Assembly (NCBI RefSeq): GCF_007786445.1
Contig: NZ_VNJI01000006.1
Location: forward strand, 1-64,000
Direction: 5' to 3'
Source: Paenibacillus cremeus
GTDB taxonomy: Bacteria; Bacillota; Bacilli; Paenibacillales; NBRC-103111
Length of the DNA: 64,000 bases
The notes beneath the pieces were generated by a model. It saw nothing but the letters and a program-made list of their open reading frames with translations, had not been told where the DNA came from and made no database searches. Positions 28,928-39,256 of the stretch are shown here, in pieces. Numbering within the stretch: position 1 is the first letter of the stretch; each line of letters begins with the position of its first letter. A program made the position numbers and the translations under genes.

Positions 28928-29014
28928 TAACTAATCATTTTATCGCTTGTAAAGGGCAGTAGGGTACAGCGGTAGTGGTGCTGTGGAAGATCATTGGCGT
29001 AAGAGGTGAAGTGC

Positions 29015-29944
29015 TTGGAAGGAACGCAAAAGTCGCGCATGCTCGGGTGGAGCATCGCCTACATTTTAATCTTGTTATCGATCATCCTGCCGCTAATCAA
29101 CCTCATTACGGCCTTTCTATTACTGGTGCCGGTGCTGGTGATGTATGTAAAGCTAGGCACGCGTCAGTTTGCACTGCATTATGTGATTTGCTTGGCGGTA
29201 GTTTATTTTGCGACTTCCTTGATGTTTGCCGGATGGGTGGGAGCGCTGCTGGTGTCGGTTTCGCTCTTTTTTCTCCCCCCAGTCGTTCAGATGGGCAACT
29301 TGTACAGAAAGCGGGCCACGGCACGCTCGGTTATGACCGCGGGTACGGTTACGCTACTGGCCGAGCTGCTGCTGAGCCTCATCGTGAGCAATATGCTAGG
29401 GCTGGAGCCAGTCAACAAAATGAAGCAGATTATGGCGGAGAGCATTCAAACGCTGCCGTCGCAGCTGCAGAGCATGATAGCGATTGATCTGGATACACTG
29501 CTTCAGCTCACCGTCCAGATGTTACCTTGCTATATGATCGGGATTTCGCTCATTTATGCAATTGTTACCCATTGGCTGGCCCGCAAGATCCTGGTGCGCT
29601 CGGGGGAATCGATTCCTAGCTTTAAGCCGATCCGAGATTGGATGCTGCCGAAGTCGTTCGTATGGCTGTTTTTGATTTCGCTGGTCTTGTGGATGTTCAT
29701 ACACGACTCGAACTCCATCATTTTTACGATTCTGCTCAATTTATCGCCACTGCTCACAGCGGCTTTTGCGATTCAGGCGTTGTCCTTTCTTTTTTATGTG
29801 GCGCACGTGAACCGCTGGAACAAGACGCTGCCGATTATCGGCATTTTGCTGCTGGTGTTCTTTTGGCCGGCGTGTTCTATTTTCAGTTTGCTCGGTGTGT
29901 TTGATGTTGCGTTCCCGATCCGGGACCGGTTGACCCGCAAGTGA
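29015..29944 (+). CDS. yybS: DUF2232 membrane protein YybS
   Basis: 309 aa, mostly hydrophobic with about eight membrane segments (YILILLSIILPLINLITAFL near the N-terminus; FVWLFLISLVLWMF later). YybS is found directly upstream of gdpP in Bacillales; function unknown. Start: TTG at 29015 lies 6 nt after AAGAGGTGA; the GTG at 29006 is inside that site. Confidence 0.85.
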   Translation: MEGTQKSRMLGWSIAYILILLSIILPLINLITAFLLLVPVLVMYVKLGTRQFALHYVICLAVVYFATSLMFAGWVGALLVSVSLFFLPPVVQMGNLYRKRATARSVMTAGTVTLLAELLLSLIVSNMLGLEPVNKMKQIMAESIQTLPSQLQSMIAIDLDTLLQLTVQMLPCYMIGISLIYAIVTHWLARKILVRSGESIPSFKPIRDWMLPKSFVWLFLISLVLWMFIHDSNSIIFTILLNLSPLLTAAFAIQALSFLFYVAHVNRWNKTLPIIGILLLVFFWPACSIFSLLGVFDVAFPIRDRLTRK

Positions 29945-29970
29945 CCATATAGGGATTAGGAGCGAATGAA

Positions 29971-31932
29971 ATGCCGAAGTTCCTGTTAAAGCGTTGGCAT
30001 GGGATGCATATCATATGGATTTATGCGCTGCTTACGATCCTGATCATGATCCTGTTTTGGTATCAATGGCAAATCAGTGTAGCGGCCCTGCTGTTGTGCG
30101 GAGTACTGGGGTACTTCACACTGCAGGCGGAGCAGGCATTCCGTAAAGATTTGAACCGCTACATTGCCACGCTGTCGCATCGGGTCAAACGGGCGAGCAG
30201 TGAGGTGATTCATGAGCTGCCGCTGGGCATTCTGCTGTATAACGAGGAGAAGGTCATCGAGTGGCATAACCCTTTTGTCGCCAAAATGGTTGGCAAGGAC
30301 ACCTTGATCGGCGAATCGGTCATGGAGCTGTTTCCTGCGCTCAAAACGCGGAAGGACAAAGAGCTAAAGCTTGAGATTACCGTTCAAAAGAAGAAGTTCG
30401 AGGTACAAGTGCGGCCGGATGAAAAGCTGCTGTATTTCACGGATATTACGACGGTAAAATCGCTGCAAGCGAGATACGAGGAAGAAAAGCTGGCGCTCGG
30501 GATTGTCATGATGGACAACCTGGATGAAGCCACTCAAGGGCTCGACGATCAGACACGCAGCATTCTGATGGCGAAGGTTACGGGGGAAATTACGGAGTGG
30601 GCACAGAAAAACCAGCTGTTCCTGCGTCGTACCTCCTCCGACCGTTACATGATTCTGATGGATCAAAAGGGACTTAAGGCGCTCGAACAGTCGCGGTTTG
30701 AGATCCTGGACGAGGTGCGCGATATTACGATCGAGCACAAGCTGCCGATGACGCTGAGTATCGGGATTGCCTCGGGCACTTCGTCGCTGATCGAGCTTGG
30801 ACAATGGGCGCAGATCAGCTTGGACATGGCGCTGGGGCGCGGCGGTGATCAGGCAGCGGTGAAGGTCGGCGAACGGCTCTCGTTCTACGGCGGCCGGACG
30901 AACGCGATCGAGAAGCGTACGCGCGTCAGAGCACGGGTTATCTCCCACGCACTACGGGATCTGATCAAGGACTGCGACAAGGTCGTCATCATGGGCCACC
31001 GCGTGCCGGATATGGATTCGATCGGTGCCGCGATCGGTGTGCTAAAGATGGCACACGTGAGCAATAAAGAAGGGTACATCGTGCTGGAAGGCGTAAACCC
31101 TTCGATCCAGAAGCTGATGGAAACGATCTACGAGGACGAGAAGCTGAACCGCTGGTTTATTACGCCAGAGCAGGCGGTCCAAATCATGAATGGAAAGTCG
31201 CTTGCCGTCGTTGTAGATACGCATCGGGCCTCGATGACGCCGGAGCCGAAGCTGCTTCAGCTGACCACGCGTAAGGTGGTGGTGGATCACCACCGTCGAA
31301 GCGAGGACTTTATTCACGATGCGACGCTGGTGTACATGGAGCCTTACGCGTCATCCACGTGCGAGCTGGTTACGGAACTGCTGCAGTATTTCCACGAGCG
31401 GCTGACGATGGGGGTGCTCGAAGCTACCGCGTTGCTGGCGGGGATTGTCGTCGATACGAAGAGCTTCAGCCTTCGTACGGGCGCTAGAACGTTCGAGGCG
31501 GCATCGTTCCTACGGCGGAATGGGGCAGACTCGTCCATGATTCAGCGGCTCTTAAAAGAGGATCTGGACTCTTACATTCAGAAGGCGGAGATCATCAAGA
31601 ATGCCGTGGTGATTTTCGACCATATCGCACTTGCCGTCAATGAGCCGGGACGTAAATATTCTCAGTTGCTCATCGCCCAAGTTGCTGATACATTGTTAAC
31701 TATGACAGGTATTATGGCGTCGTTCGTCATTAGCGAGCGGCAGGACGGGCTGATCGGCATCAGTGCCCGTTCACTTGGTCAAATGAACGTCCAAGTCGTG
31801 ATGGAACGGATGGGCGGCGGTGGGCATTTGACCAATGCGGCTACACAGCTCGAGGGCTCGGTAGGCGGTGCGACGCAGCGGCTCAAGCAAGTATTAAGCG
31901 AGATTCAAGCGGAGGAGGGACTTTTCGAATGA
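29971..31932 (+). CDS. gdpP: Cyclic-di-AMP phosphodiesterase GdpP
   Basis: 653 aa. Two membrane segments (~10-50), a PAS-like domain (~75-150), a degenerate GGDEF domain (~170-300) and the DHH/DHHA1 phosphodiesterase (~330-650): [38 protein letters not shown] and [12 protein letters not shown]. It hydrolyses c-di-AMP and so affects cell-wall and potassium homeostasis. The last 4 nt overlap rplI (ATGA), as usual in the yybS-gdpP-rplI-dnaB group. Confidence 0.95.
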   Translation: MPKFLLKRWHGMHIIWIYALLTILIMILFWYQWQISVAALLLCGVLGYFTLQAEQAFRKDLNRYIATLSHRVKRASSEVIHELPLGILLYNEEKVIEWHNPFVAKMVGKDTLIGESVMELFPALKTRKDKELKLEITVQKKKFEVQVRPDEKLLYFTDITTVKSLQARYEEEKLALGIVMMDNLDEATQGLDDQTRSILMAKVTGEITEWAQKNQLFLRRTSSDRYMILMDQKGLKALEQSRFEILDEVRDITIEHKLPMTLSIGIASGTSSLIELGQWAQISLDMALGRGGDQAAVKVGERLSFYGGRTNAIEKRTRVRARVISHALRDLIKDCDKVVIMGHRVPDMDSIGAAIGVLKMAHVSNKEGYIVLEGVNPSIQKLMETIYEDEKLNRWFITPEQAVQIMNGKSLAVVVDTHRASMTPEPKLLQLTTRKVVVDHHRRSEDFIHDATLVYMEPYASSTCELVTELLQYFHERLTMGVLEATALLAGIVVDTKSFSLRTGARTFEAASFLRRNGADSSMIQRLLKEDLDSYIQKAEIIKNAVVIFDHIALAVNEPGRKYSQLLIAQVADTLLTMTGIMASFVISERQDGLIGISARSLGQMNVQVVMERMGGGGHLTNAATQLEGSVGGATQRLKQVLSEIQAEEGLFE

Positions 31933-32375
31933 AAGTCATTTTATTGAAGGACGTTAAAGGCCAAGGGAAAAAAGGCGAGGTTAAAGAAGTTTCCGAGGGC
32001 TATGCCAATAATTTTTTGTTCAAGCAGCAGCTGGCTGCACCGGCCAGTGAAGGCGCAATGAAGACGCTGGATCTGCAGAAGAAGGCGGAAGAAAAGAAGA
32101 AGGCTCAGGAAAAAGCGGACGCACAAGAACTGGGTCGCAAGCTGGGCGAACTGAGCGTGCAGGTGAAGGCGAAGTCCGGAGCGGATGGCCGATTGTTCGG
32201 CGCCATCTCGAATAAGCAAGTCGCTGAAGCGCTGGAAAAAATGGGCTTCAAGCTGGACAAGCGCAAAATTGTCATGGACGATCCGATCCGCACCTTGGGT
32301 GTGACGGAAGTGGTTGTGAAGCTGCATCCCGAAGTGAGCGGGAAGCTGAAGGTGCATGTAGTCGAAGAAAAATAA
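31929..32375 (+). CDS. rplI: 50S ribosomal protein L9
   Basis: 148 aa, [20 protein letters not shown] with a helix-rich linker ([17 protein letters not shown]) and a C-terminal rRNA-binding domain ([17 protein letters not shown]). Starts in the ATGA overlap with gdpP. Confidence 0.98.
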   Translation: MKVILLKDVKGQGKKGEVKEVSEGYANNFLFKQQLAAPASEGAMKTLDLQKKAEEKKKAQEKADAQELGRKLGELSVQVKAKSGADGRLFGAISNKQVAEALEKMGFKLDKRKIVMDDPIRTLGVTEVVVKLHPEVSGKLKVHVVEEK

Positions 32376-32545
32376 AACAGCCGCTTATTCCCAATGGGAG
32401 GGGAGAGGCGTAGTGGATGGGCCGGCCGGGATTTTGTAAGCCGGTCCGTTCTACGTTAAAGGGACGATATGCGAGGTTATACTAGAGAGTCTCCTTGAAG
32501 GATGAAACATGGATTCGTCGGACAGACTCTAGGGGAGGAAATCGG

Positions 32546-33904
32546 ATGAACGAAAATCTGTTTATGGATCGCATCCCTCCACAAAATCTAGAAGCGGAGC
32601 AGGCGGTGCTCGGTGCGATTTTGCTGGATGGCGACGCGTTAGTCACGGCCATGGAAAGGGTGTTGGTCGAAGACTTTTATCGTCCAGCGCATCGATTTAT
32701 TTATGAAGCGATGATCGAGATCGCTGAAGCGAATGAACCGGTCGACCTGGTGACGCTGACCGCGCGGCTGCAGGACAAGAAGCAGCTCGAAGAGGTAGGC
32801 GGGATCAGCTACCTGTCGGAGCTGGCCAATGCTGTGCCAACGGCAGCTAACGTCGATTATTACGCGCAGATCGTGGAAGAGAAATCGATTCAACGCCGAT
32901 TGATTCGAGCCGCGACGCAGATCGTCACGAACGGGTATGCCGGCGAGGATGAGGTCGGGACACTCCTAAGCGATGCCGAGGCGCGGATCATGGAGATTTC
33001 GCAGGCGCGCTCCGGCTCGGGCTTCATCGCCATCAAGGATGTGCTGATGGAGGTGTTCGATAAGGTCGAATCACTCTTTAATCAGAAGGGGAGTACGACC
33101 GGGGTGCGCTCCGGCTTCACCGATCTGGATAAAATGACGTCGGGCTTCCAGCGCTCCGACTTAATCATCGTAGCTGCCCGTCCTTCCGTAGGGAAGACCG
33201 CCTTCGCCCTGAACATCGCTCAGAACATAGGCGTGAGGGAGAAGGAAACGGTAGCCATCTTCAGTCTCGAGATGGGCGCGGCACAGCTGGTACAGCGTAT
33301 GATCTGTGCGGAGGCCAATGTAGATGCAGGGCGCATGCGGACGGGCTTTCTTGAGCCGGACGACTGGGAGAAGCTGACGATGGCGATCGGATCGCTATCA
33401 GAGGCCAACATCTATATCGACGATTCGCCTTCGGTAACAGTAGCCGATATTCGCGCGAAGTGCCGCCGATTGAAGAAGGAAAAGGGTCTCGGAATGATTC
33501 TGATCGATTACCTTCAGCTGATTCACGGCCGCGGCAAAGGCGACAACCGTCAACAGGAAGTCTCGGAAATTTCCCGTACGCTGAAGCAAATCGCGCGTGA
33601 GCTGAACGTGCCGGTTATCGCCTTGTCACAGCTCAGCCGGGGTGTGGAGCAGCGTCAAGACAAACGTCCGATGATGTCTGACCTTCGGGAGTCCGGTTCG
33701 ATCGAGCAGGATGCCGACATTGTAGCGTTCCTGTACCGGGATGACTACTATGATAAAGAGTCGGAGAAGAAGAACATCATCGAGATCATCATTGCCAAGC
33801 AGCGGAATGGTCCGGTCGGTACGGTTGAGCTAGCCTTTTTGAAAAACTACAATAAGTTCGTCGGCCTGGATCGGGTGCATCAAGAAATGGCGATGGCGCG
33901 TTAA
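32546..33904 (+). CDS. dnaB: Replicative DNA helicase DnaB (DnaC of B. subtilis)
   Basis: 452 aa. N-terminal domain with PPQNLEAEQAVLGAILLD, then the RecA-like helicase with Walker A VAARPSVGKTAFALN, GMILIDYLQLI as Walker B and RESGSIEQDADIVAFLYR. It unwinds DNA at the fork as a hexamer. GGGGAGGAAATCGG precedes the ATG; the frame is open 17 codons further upstream without family features. The 170-nt gap after rplI has a GGCCGGC..GCCGG hairpin without a T tract and a possible -10 (TTATACT, 32477). Confidence 0.97.
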   Translation: MNENLFMDRIPPQNLEAEQAVLGAILLDGDALVTAMERVLVEDFYRPAHRFIYEAMIEIAEANEPVDLVTLTARLQDKKQLEEVGGISYLSELANAVPTAANVDYYAQIVEEKSIQRRLIRAATQIVTNGYAGEDEVGTLLSDAEARIMEISQARSGSGFIAIKDVLMEVFDKVESLFNQKGSTTGVRSGFTDLDKMTSGFQRSDLIIVAARPSVGKTAFALNIAQNIGVREKETVAIFSLEMGAAQLVQRMICAEANVDAGRMRTGFLEPDDWEKLTMAIGSLSEANIYIDDSPSVTVADIRAKCRRLKKEKGLGMILIDYLQLIHGRGKGDNRQQEVSEISRTLKQIARELNVPVIALSQLSRGVEQRQDKRPMMSDLRESGSIEQDADIVAFLYRDDYYDKESEKKNIIEIIIAKQRNGPVGTVELAFLKNYNKFVGLDRVHQEMAMAR

Positions 33905-34031
33905 TCTGCCTGCCGATGCATGGACAGCTGTTGCACGGGGAACATTGTTAACAAGCTTAATGAAAGCAATATGCGGAGCGGCGGTTGTTTTTCCGAACGG
34001 AAGGACGCCGTACGCGGCATACATATGAATG

Positions 34032-34106
34032 ATTTCCGAACGATGCACATTAGGCGCTGTGTATTGTTCGTTTTTTATTGACTTTACTACGGTGTACTGC
34101 TAAACT
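34032..34106 (+). promoter_or_regulatory. purA promoter with paired PurR boxes
   Basis: Two inverted PurBox-like sites, ATTTCCGAACGAT (34032-34044) and ATTGTTCGTTTTT (34063-34075), precede TTGACT (34078-34083), a 17-nt spacer and TAAACT (34101-34106). Consensus is AWWWCCGAACWWT; the second box has one mismatch in the core. B. subtilis purA is controlled this way, so PurR repression relieved by PRPP is likely here. The rest of the 287-nt gap after dnaB shows no further feature. Confidence 0.8.
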
Positions 34107-34191
34107 ATTCATGGTGCATGGCGCTCTTTCGCTTTCTTCAAGGTAAAGGGCGAATCTCAGGTGGTTAACACCTCACGGGGGTAAGTGGAAC

Positions 34192-35475
34192 ATGTCAACG
34201 GTAGTGGTTGTCGGAACCCAATGGGGAGACGAAGGTAAAGGGAAAATTACGGATTTCTTGGCGGAGTCTGCAGATGTCGTTGCTCGTTATCAGGGCGGGA
34301 ACAATGCAGGGCATACAATTATTATCAACGATAAAAAGTATAAGCTGACGATGATTCCATCGGGCATTTTCTATGGAGATAAAGTGTGCGTCATCGGGAA
34401 CGGGATGGTTATTAATCCGGGCGCGCTGCTGGATGAAATTAATTATATTCATGAAAACGGATTTTCGACGAGCAATCTGCGGATCAGCGATCGTGCTCAT
34501 GTCATTATGCCATATCATTTGCTGCTGGACGGCTTGGAAGAGGAACGCAAGGGTGACAACAAGATCGGAACGACTCGCAAAGGGATCGGTCCGTGCTATA
34601 TGGATAAGGCGGCAAGAAGCGGGATTCGGATCGCGGATTTAATGGACGCAGAGGAGTTCAAGCGCAAGGTTCGTCAAGTTGTCGCGGAGAAGAACGTCGT
34701 TATCGAGCAAGTGTACGGCTCCAAGGGGCTGGATGCGGATTCGATCATCGAGGAATACCTCGGCTATGCGGAGAACATTCGTCCATATGTAACCGATACT
34801 TCGGTAGTATTGAATGACCTGATCGACGAGGGCAAAAAAGTACTGTTCGAGGGCGCTCAAGGCGTTATGCTCGACATCGACCAAGGCACATACCCATACG
34901 TTACATCGTCCAACCCTTCGGCTGGCGGCGTTTGTATCGGTTCCGGCGTAGGCCCGACGAAGATTAAGCAAATTATCGGTGTTGCCAAGTCTTATACGAC
35001 TCGCGTGGGCGACGGTCCTTTCCCTACGGAGCAGAACAATGAAACCGGTGACTGGATTCGTGAGAAAGGCCATGAGTATGGTACGGTTACTGGCAGACCA
35101 CGCCGTGTCGGCTGGTTCGACAGTGTCGTTGTACGCCATGCTCGTCGGGTAAGCGGGATTACAGGCTTGTCCTTGAACTCCCTCGACGTGTTGGCTGGAC
35201 TGGAAACGGTCAAAATTTGTACCGCCTACAAATTCCGCGGGGAAATTATTAAGCATTATCCGGCTAGCTTGAATCAGCTGGCGGAATGCGAAGCGGTATA
35301 CGAAGAGCTTCCAGGCTGGAACGAGGATCTGTCGGGAGTACGCAAGCTTGAGGATCTGCCGGAGAACGCAAGACGCTATGTTGAGCGCGTAGCTGAGCTG
35401 ACGGGTATTCCAATCGCGATCTTCTCGGTCGGTCGTAACCGTGAGCAAACGAACTTGGTGAAGCCGATTTATTAA
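34192..35475 (+). CDS. purA: Adenylosuccinate synthetase
   Basis: 427 aa. First committed step from IMP to AMP, using GTP and aspartate. P-loop-like start [20 protein letters not shown] with the catalytic Asp, then GNNAGHTI, and the signature [17 protein letters not shown]; the C-terminus has [12 protein letters not shown] single-gene unit between the PurR promoter and a terminator. Confidence 0.98.
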   Translation: MSTVVVVGTQWGDEGKGKITDFLAESADVVARYQGGNNAGHTIIINDKKYKLTMIPSGIFYGDKVCVIGNGMVINPGALLDEINYIHENGFSTSNLRISDRAHVIMPYHLLLDGLEEERKGDNKIGTTRKGIGPCYMDKAARSGIRIADLMDAEEFKRKVRQVVAEKNVVIEQVYGSKGLDADSIIEEYLGYAENIRPYVTDTSVVLNDLIDEGKKVLFEGAQGVMLDIDQGTYPYVTSSNPSAGGVCIGSGVGPTKIKQIIGVAKSYTTRVGDGPFPTEQNNETGDWIREKGHEYGTVTGRPRRVGWFDSVVVRHARRVSGITGLSLNSLDVLAGLETVKICTAYKFRGEIIKHYPASLNQLAECEAVYEELPGWNEDLSGVRKLEDLPENARRYVERVAELTGIPIAIFSVGRNREQTNLVKPIY

Positions 35476-35489
35476 TAGGATGTAGAACA

Positions 35490-35532
35490 GCCCCTGATTT
35501 CCGTAGCTTGATGCGGAAGCGGGGGCTTTTTT
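35490..35532 (+). terminator. Terminator of purA
   Basis: GCCCC / GGGGC outer stem with an inner TTCCG / CGGAA stem, followed by six T residues. Confidence 0.85.
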
Positions 35533-35692
35533 GTCGTTCTACCCCGGTTGGTTTGCCAGAATTAGGTCAATACTATGAAGAGAGATTCAGCAGGGCAGAG
35601 CTGCTGCTCAATATCGTGCATAGTGTGACAACCGACTATCAGCCACACGCTGGGAGTACGGTTTGTGGCAGCAAAGGGAGCTGGGACGAGAC

Positions 35693-36358
35693 ATGAAATG
35701 GTTGACATGGATGATGAGGCTGGTGCTGACTGCGGTCATCACATCCGTTTGCTGTGTGGTAATGACATTTGCGGCGGTAAACACTTATGTGGACTTATTG
35801 CTCGATCAATACCATATTCAGCGGCCAGCCGGCCAGAAGATCGATTGGAACCAGTTCGTCGGGCGGTTTACCTCGCAGTTCAGTTCCGTGACCTCCGGAA
35901 TGTGGAGTGGAAAGGCGCCGCAGAAGGATGTGGCCGTATCCGCGACTACGACGACCCCGTCTTCCGAGACGGGAACCAAGGAGCAGAAGGATGGGAGCGA
36001 GCCGACCGCACCGGGAAGCAAAGGTACGGACGGAGAGAAGAGGCCGCCGGAGGATGCTGTAGCCGTCTGGAGCCGCCAGTCCACTTCGCAGGGCAGCAGC
36101 TCGCAAGCGGAAGACCGGAGAGTGATCATTTCCAGCGAGGACTTTGCCAAGAAGAAGGAGCAGCTGTCAGATGCGAATAAAGCGAAGGTGTTCTCTGTGC
36201 TGATGTCACGTGTACCGCAGGCGGAGATTCAAAAAATTTCGCTAATCTTAGAGGATGGCATTACCGTAGCGGAGCTCAAAGAGCTGGATCAAATCCTCAA
36301 GCAATATTTGAAGCCGGAGGAATATACGGAGCTGCAGGGGCTGATTCAAGCGCCTTAA
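35693..36358 (+). CDS. Membrane-anchored protein of unknown function
   Basis: 221 aa. One N-terminal membrane segment (LTWMMRLVLTAVITSVCCVV), an extracytoplasmic Ser/Thr/Pro/Gly-rich linker (~70-130) and a helical, charged C-terminal part (DFAKKKEQLSDANKAKVFSV; LKELDQILKQYLKPEEYTEL). I do not recognise a family; similar proteins sit after purA in Paenibacillus, as far as I recall. A GTG at 35663 is also possible; the ATG places the membrane helix at the very start. A longer overlapping frame was rejected. Confidence 0.7.
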   Translation: MKWLTWMMRLVLTAVITSVCCVVMTFAAVNTYVDLLLDQYHIQRPAGQKIDWNQFVGRFTSQFSSVTSGMWSGKAPQKDVAVSATTTTPSSETGTKEQKDGSEPTAPGSKGTDGEKRPPEDAVAVWSRQSTSQGSSSQAEDRRVIISSEDFAKKKEQLSDANKAKVFSVLMSRVPQAEIQKISLILEDGITVAELKELDQILKQYLKPEEYTELQGLIQAP

Positions 36359-36374
36359 TAAAATATTTGTGGTC

Positions 36375-36416
36375 AAGCCGCTGAGAAGACACATTGGTGT
36401 CTATCGGCGGTTTTTG
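36375..36416 (+). terminator. Terminator after the membrane-anchored protein gene
   Basis: AAGCCGCTGA pairs with CGGCGG across an inner GACAC / GTGTC stem; five T residues follow. Confidence 0.8.
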
Positions 36417-36491
36417 TGTTTCTTTCCATAGTCTGCCTTCACACGACCGACATGTTTCTACTTTCATAGTGTGTGGTAGTATACAATTTTG

Positions 36492-36779
36492 TTGAAAAAA
36501 GTAGACTTTTTGTGGTAAATTGGTTGAAGGTGCTTACCTTTATAGGGTGAGATTCCTATTTTTAGGTGTTTTTATGTGCACATCGTAAGAACCTGCGAGA
36601 TGCCCGCTAAACAAGCGTGCACTTTTTTCACACCAGAAAAAGGGTGTCTCAAGGCTGGATTGGCTGCTAGATTCATAGAGATGCGCCAACCGGCGAGGGA
36701 AAACCAGCATCCTCAATTACAAGGGTAGGGTCAGGCTGATTTTCGAATGCGGCAAAAAACGACTTAAAAGGAGAACACA
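36492..36779 (+). promoter_or_regulatory. Long structured leader of the M23 hydrolase gene
   Basis: A possible promoter TTGAAA-18-TAAATT (36492-36521) is followed by about 255 nt of untranslated leader. It holds a terminator-like hairpin, GTGCAC / GTGCAC (36576-36581 and 36617-36622), followed by six T residues, and then a second structured part with ACACC / GGTGT and nested GCTGG(TTGGC..GCCAA)CCAGC stems (36632 to ~36705). Transcription must pass the first hairpin to reach the gene, so this could be a regulated leader. It does not fit any riboswitch I can recall well enough to name. Confidence 0.5.
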
Positions 36780-38354
36780 ATGAATTTTAATACAATAACG
36801 GATCGAATGAAGAGCGTGCTAAGTAAGCTTCGTTCGAAGCCGTCTGAGGTCACGTCTGAAAATAAGGAACAACAACCGGCACTCCCGGCGGTCCCAAAAG
36901 AACGCGTTAAATTTACATATGAAGGTATGAAGTCGCAACTCCTGTTGAAAAAATGGGTCATCGCCAAATCGGTTACAACCCTGGGTGTCATTACCGCCGT
37001 TGTGTGGGCCGGCAATCACTACGTTCATGCGAATATGGTAGATTACTATCACGTGATTGTGAACGGCCAAGACGTTGGTTCGGTATCCGATGAAGGCAAA
37101 GTAGAGCAGTATAAGGAAGCGATGAAACAGAAGCTTGCCCAAAGCTCTGCTGATGTCCAAATGGCCGTCCAGGCACCGAAGATCGAATTCACACGTGAAA
37201 AGGCTTTCATGGTTAAAACTAACGATGAAGTGGTGCTCGACAAGCTGAACGGCTATTTTTCCGCTCACCCGGTTGGTGTGCAGCTGATGGTCGATGGCAA
37301 GCCGATGGGGATTTTAAAGGATAATAGTACCGCTCAAAAAGTGCTGGATCAGATCAAATCCGAGGCTGTAGCCTCCTTGCAAAAGAAGAAAGAATCCGGT
37401 AAGGTCGGCATTTTGTCGGCTTCGGCGGCTCCAGCCAACACGGTTGCGGAATCAGAGCTTCTGAAGGCGGATTTCGTCCAGAAGGTGGAGATGAAGGAAG
37501 TCCCTATCGAAGCATCGGAGCTGAATAAGCCGGAGGATGTCCAGAAGAAGCTCGAAACCGGCGACGTACAGCCGACTAAATATACAGTGGAGCAAGGCGA
37601 TTGCGTGTCCTGTATCGCCAAAAAGCTCGATATTCCAAAGCAGGTCATTTATCAGAACAATCCTTCGATTAATAACGATATGATTAAAGTAGGTCAGCAG
37701 CTCGACTTGACTGTGCTTCAGCCGACACTGGCGGTACGTACGGTAGAGAAGGTCGTAGAGAATCAAGAGATTCAATACGATACTGAATATCAGCAAGACG
37801 CCAGCATGCGTGTAGGTGTAACGCAGGTCATCTCCCCGGGGAAAAACGGGATGAAGAAAGTGACTGTAGAGCTGACAAAGGTCAATGGGCTTTTGGAAGA
37901 AGAAAAGGTGCTGGATGAGAATATCACCCAGGATCCGGTAAAGGCTGTCGTGAAGCGAGGAACAAAGGTTGTGCTGGGAGAAGGATCAGGCAAGTTCGCT
38001 TGGCCTGTCGTCGGCGCAACGATTACGAGTACGTTCGGAACCCGTTGGGGGGCGTTCCACAAGGGTGTCGATTTGGCAGGTAACCGCAATATTATGGCCG
38101 CAGATAACGGCAAGGTCGTCTATACCGGGTACAAGAGCGATTACGGCAATCATATTATTATCGATCATATGAACGGATATAGAACGTTGTACGGGCACCT
38201 GAGCCAAATCAATACAAGCGTGGGCAAGATTGTAGAAAAAGGCGAGAGTATTGGCATTATGGGCAGCACCGGGGATTCAACGGGAGTTCACCTGCATTTT
38301 GAAGTGCAGAAGAATGGTGCGCCGGATAATCCGTTAAAATATTTGAATCGTTAA
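36780..38354 (+). CDS. Cell-wall endopeptidase: LysM, G5 and M23 domains
   Basis: 524 aa. Membrane anchor at ~58-78 (SVTTLGVITAVVWAGN), an unassigned region (~85-250), LysM (~262-310, YTVEQGDCVSCIAKKLDIPK), G5 (~315-395, EKVVENQEIQYDTEY) and a C-terminal M23 peptidase with zinc-binding His427 and Asp431 (FHKGVDLAG) and His504/His506 (HLHFEV). M23 enzymes cut peptide crosslinks in peptidoglycan. All zinc ligands are present, so it is probably active. Its position next to walRK fits a WalRK-related cell-wall function. Confidence 0.93.
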   Translation: MNFNTITDRMKSVLSKLRSKPSEVTSENKEQQPALPAVPKERVKFTYEGMKSQLLLKKWVIAKSVTTLGVITAVVWAGNHYVHANMVDYYHVIVNGQDVGSVSDEGKVEQYKEAMKQKLAQSSADVQMAVQAPKIEFTREKAFMVKTNDEVVLDKLNGYFSAHPVGVQLMVDGKPMGILKDNSTAQKVLDQIKSEAVASLQKKKESGKVGILSASAAPANTVAESELLKADFVQKVEMKEVPIEASELNKPEDVQKKLETGDVQPTKYTVEQGDCVSCIAKKLDIPKQVIYQNNPSINNDMIKVGQQLDLTVLQPTLAVRTVEKVVENQEIQYDTEYQQDASMRVGVTQVISPGKNGMKKVTVELTKVNGLLEEEKVLDENITQDPVKAVVKRGTKVVLGEGSGKFAWPVVGATITSTFGTRWGAFHKGVDLAGNRNIMAADNGKVVYTGYKSDYGNHIIIDHMNGYRTLYGHLSQINTSVGKIVEKGESIGIMGSTGDSTGVHLHFEVQKNGAPDNPLKYLNR

Positions 38355-38437
38355 AAACGTAGTAAGTTTGATCCGATGGATATAAAAATTGCTACAGATA
38401 AGGGGCATGGAAGATGCAGGGATACTGCGCTTCTGTG

Positions 38438-38466
38438 TCTCTTTTTACTTCAGGATGTGGTAAAAT
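38438..38466 (+). promoter_or_regulatory. walR promoter (extended -10)
   Basis: TGTGGTAAAAT gives a good -10 (38461-38466) with a TGG extension; the -35 is weak. About 45 nt before the walR start. Confidence 0.5.
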
Positions 38467-38511
38467 AGTAGGAGGATTGGATGTTAAAACAAAGGATCGG
38501 TGGATGGAGCT

Positions 38512-39246
38512 ATGGCCAAAATACTCGTCGTCGACGATGAACAACCGATTGCGGATATATTGAAATTCAACTTGGAAAAAGAGGGCCACGAGGTCATTTG
38601 CGCCTATGACGGCGGGAAAGCGGTTGACCTGGCCTATTCGGAGGAGCCGGACCTGATCCTGCTCGATCTGATGCTGCCCGTCAAGGACGGCATGGACGTG
38701 TGCCGCGAGGTGCGGATGAAGCTGGATACGCCAATTATTATGCTGACGGCGAAGGATAACGAGATTGACAAGGTGCTGGGCCTCGAGCTGGGTGCGGATG
38801 ACTACGTGACCAAGCCGTTCGGCACCCGGGAGCTGCTGGCACGCGTGAAGGCGCATCTGCGCCGACATACGAAGCCGGCACCGTCGGCAAATACGCAGGC
38901 GTCTACTGAGGACGAGCCGCGGCAAGGGATCCGGATTCAGAGCCTGTTTATCGACAGCGATATGTATGTGGTGTACAAGGAAGACGAGCCGCTCGACTTG
39001 ACGCATCGGGAATTTGAGCTGGTGCAGTATATGGCCAAGAACAGCGGCAAAGTGATGACGCGGGAGCATTTGCTGCAGGCGGTCTGGGGGTTTGAATATT
39101 TCGGCGATGTGCGCACGGTCGACGTGACGATTCGCAGGCTGCGGGAGAAGCTCGAGGACGACCCGAGCCGCCCGGAATACATCATTACCCGGAGAGGGCT
39201 CGGCTACATGATGAAGAGCGCCAAAACCGCCTCCGGAAGCTACTGA
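38512..39246 (+). CDS. walR: Response regulator WalR (YycF)
   Basis: 244 aa. OmpR-type: receiver domain with the phosphoacceptor in [13 protein letters not shown] (Asp52) and Lys in [13 protein letters not shown], and a winged-helix DNA-binding domain ending RRGLGYMMK. Essential regulator of cell-wall turnover genes in Bacillales. The frame is open four codons upstream to a GTG, but ATG 38512 gives [19 protein letters not shown], the normal start. walK follows at once. Confidence 0.97.
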   Translation: MAKILVVDDEQPIADILKFNLEKEGHEVICAYDGGKAVDLAYSEEPDLILLDLMLPVKDGMDVCREVRMKLDTPIIMLTAKDNEIDKVLGLELGADDYVTKPFGTRELLARVKAHLRRHTKPAPSANTQASTEDEPRQGIRIQSLFIDSDMYVVYKEDEPLDLTHREFELVQYMAKNSGKVMTREHLLQAVWGFEYFGDVRTVDVTIRRLREKLEDDPSRPEYIITRRGLGYMMKSAKTASGSY

Positions 39247-39256
39247 GGCGATGCCC

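Noticed and set aside
35665-36180. 171-codon plus-strand frame overlapping the membrane-anchored protein gene
   Set aside because: It lacks a ribosome binding site, is Arg/Gly-rich in a frame-shadow manner, and the other frame has a clear membrane helix and ordered C-terminus.
36541-36779. Cyclic-di-AMP (ydaO) or cobalamin riboswitch in the M23 leader
   Set aside because: Some short matches (GGGTGAGATTCC; AGGGTAGGG) exist, but the ordered consensus blocks are missing, so no class is named.
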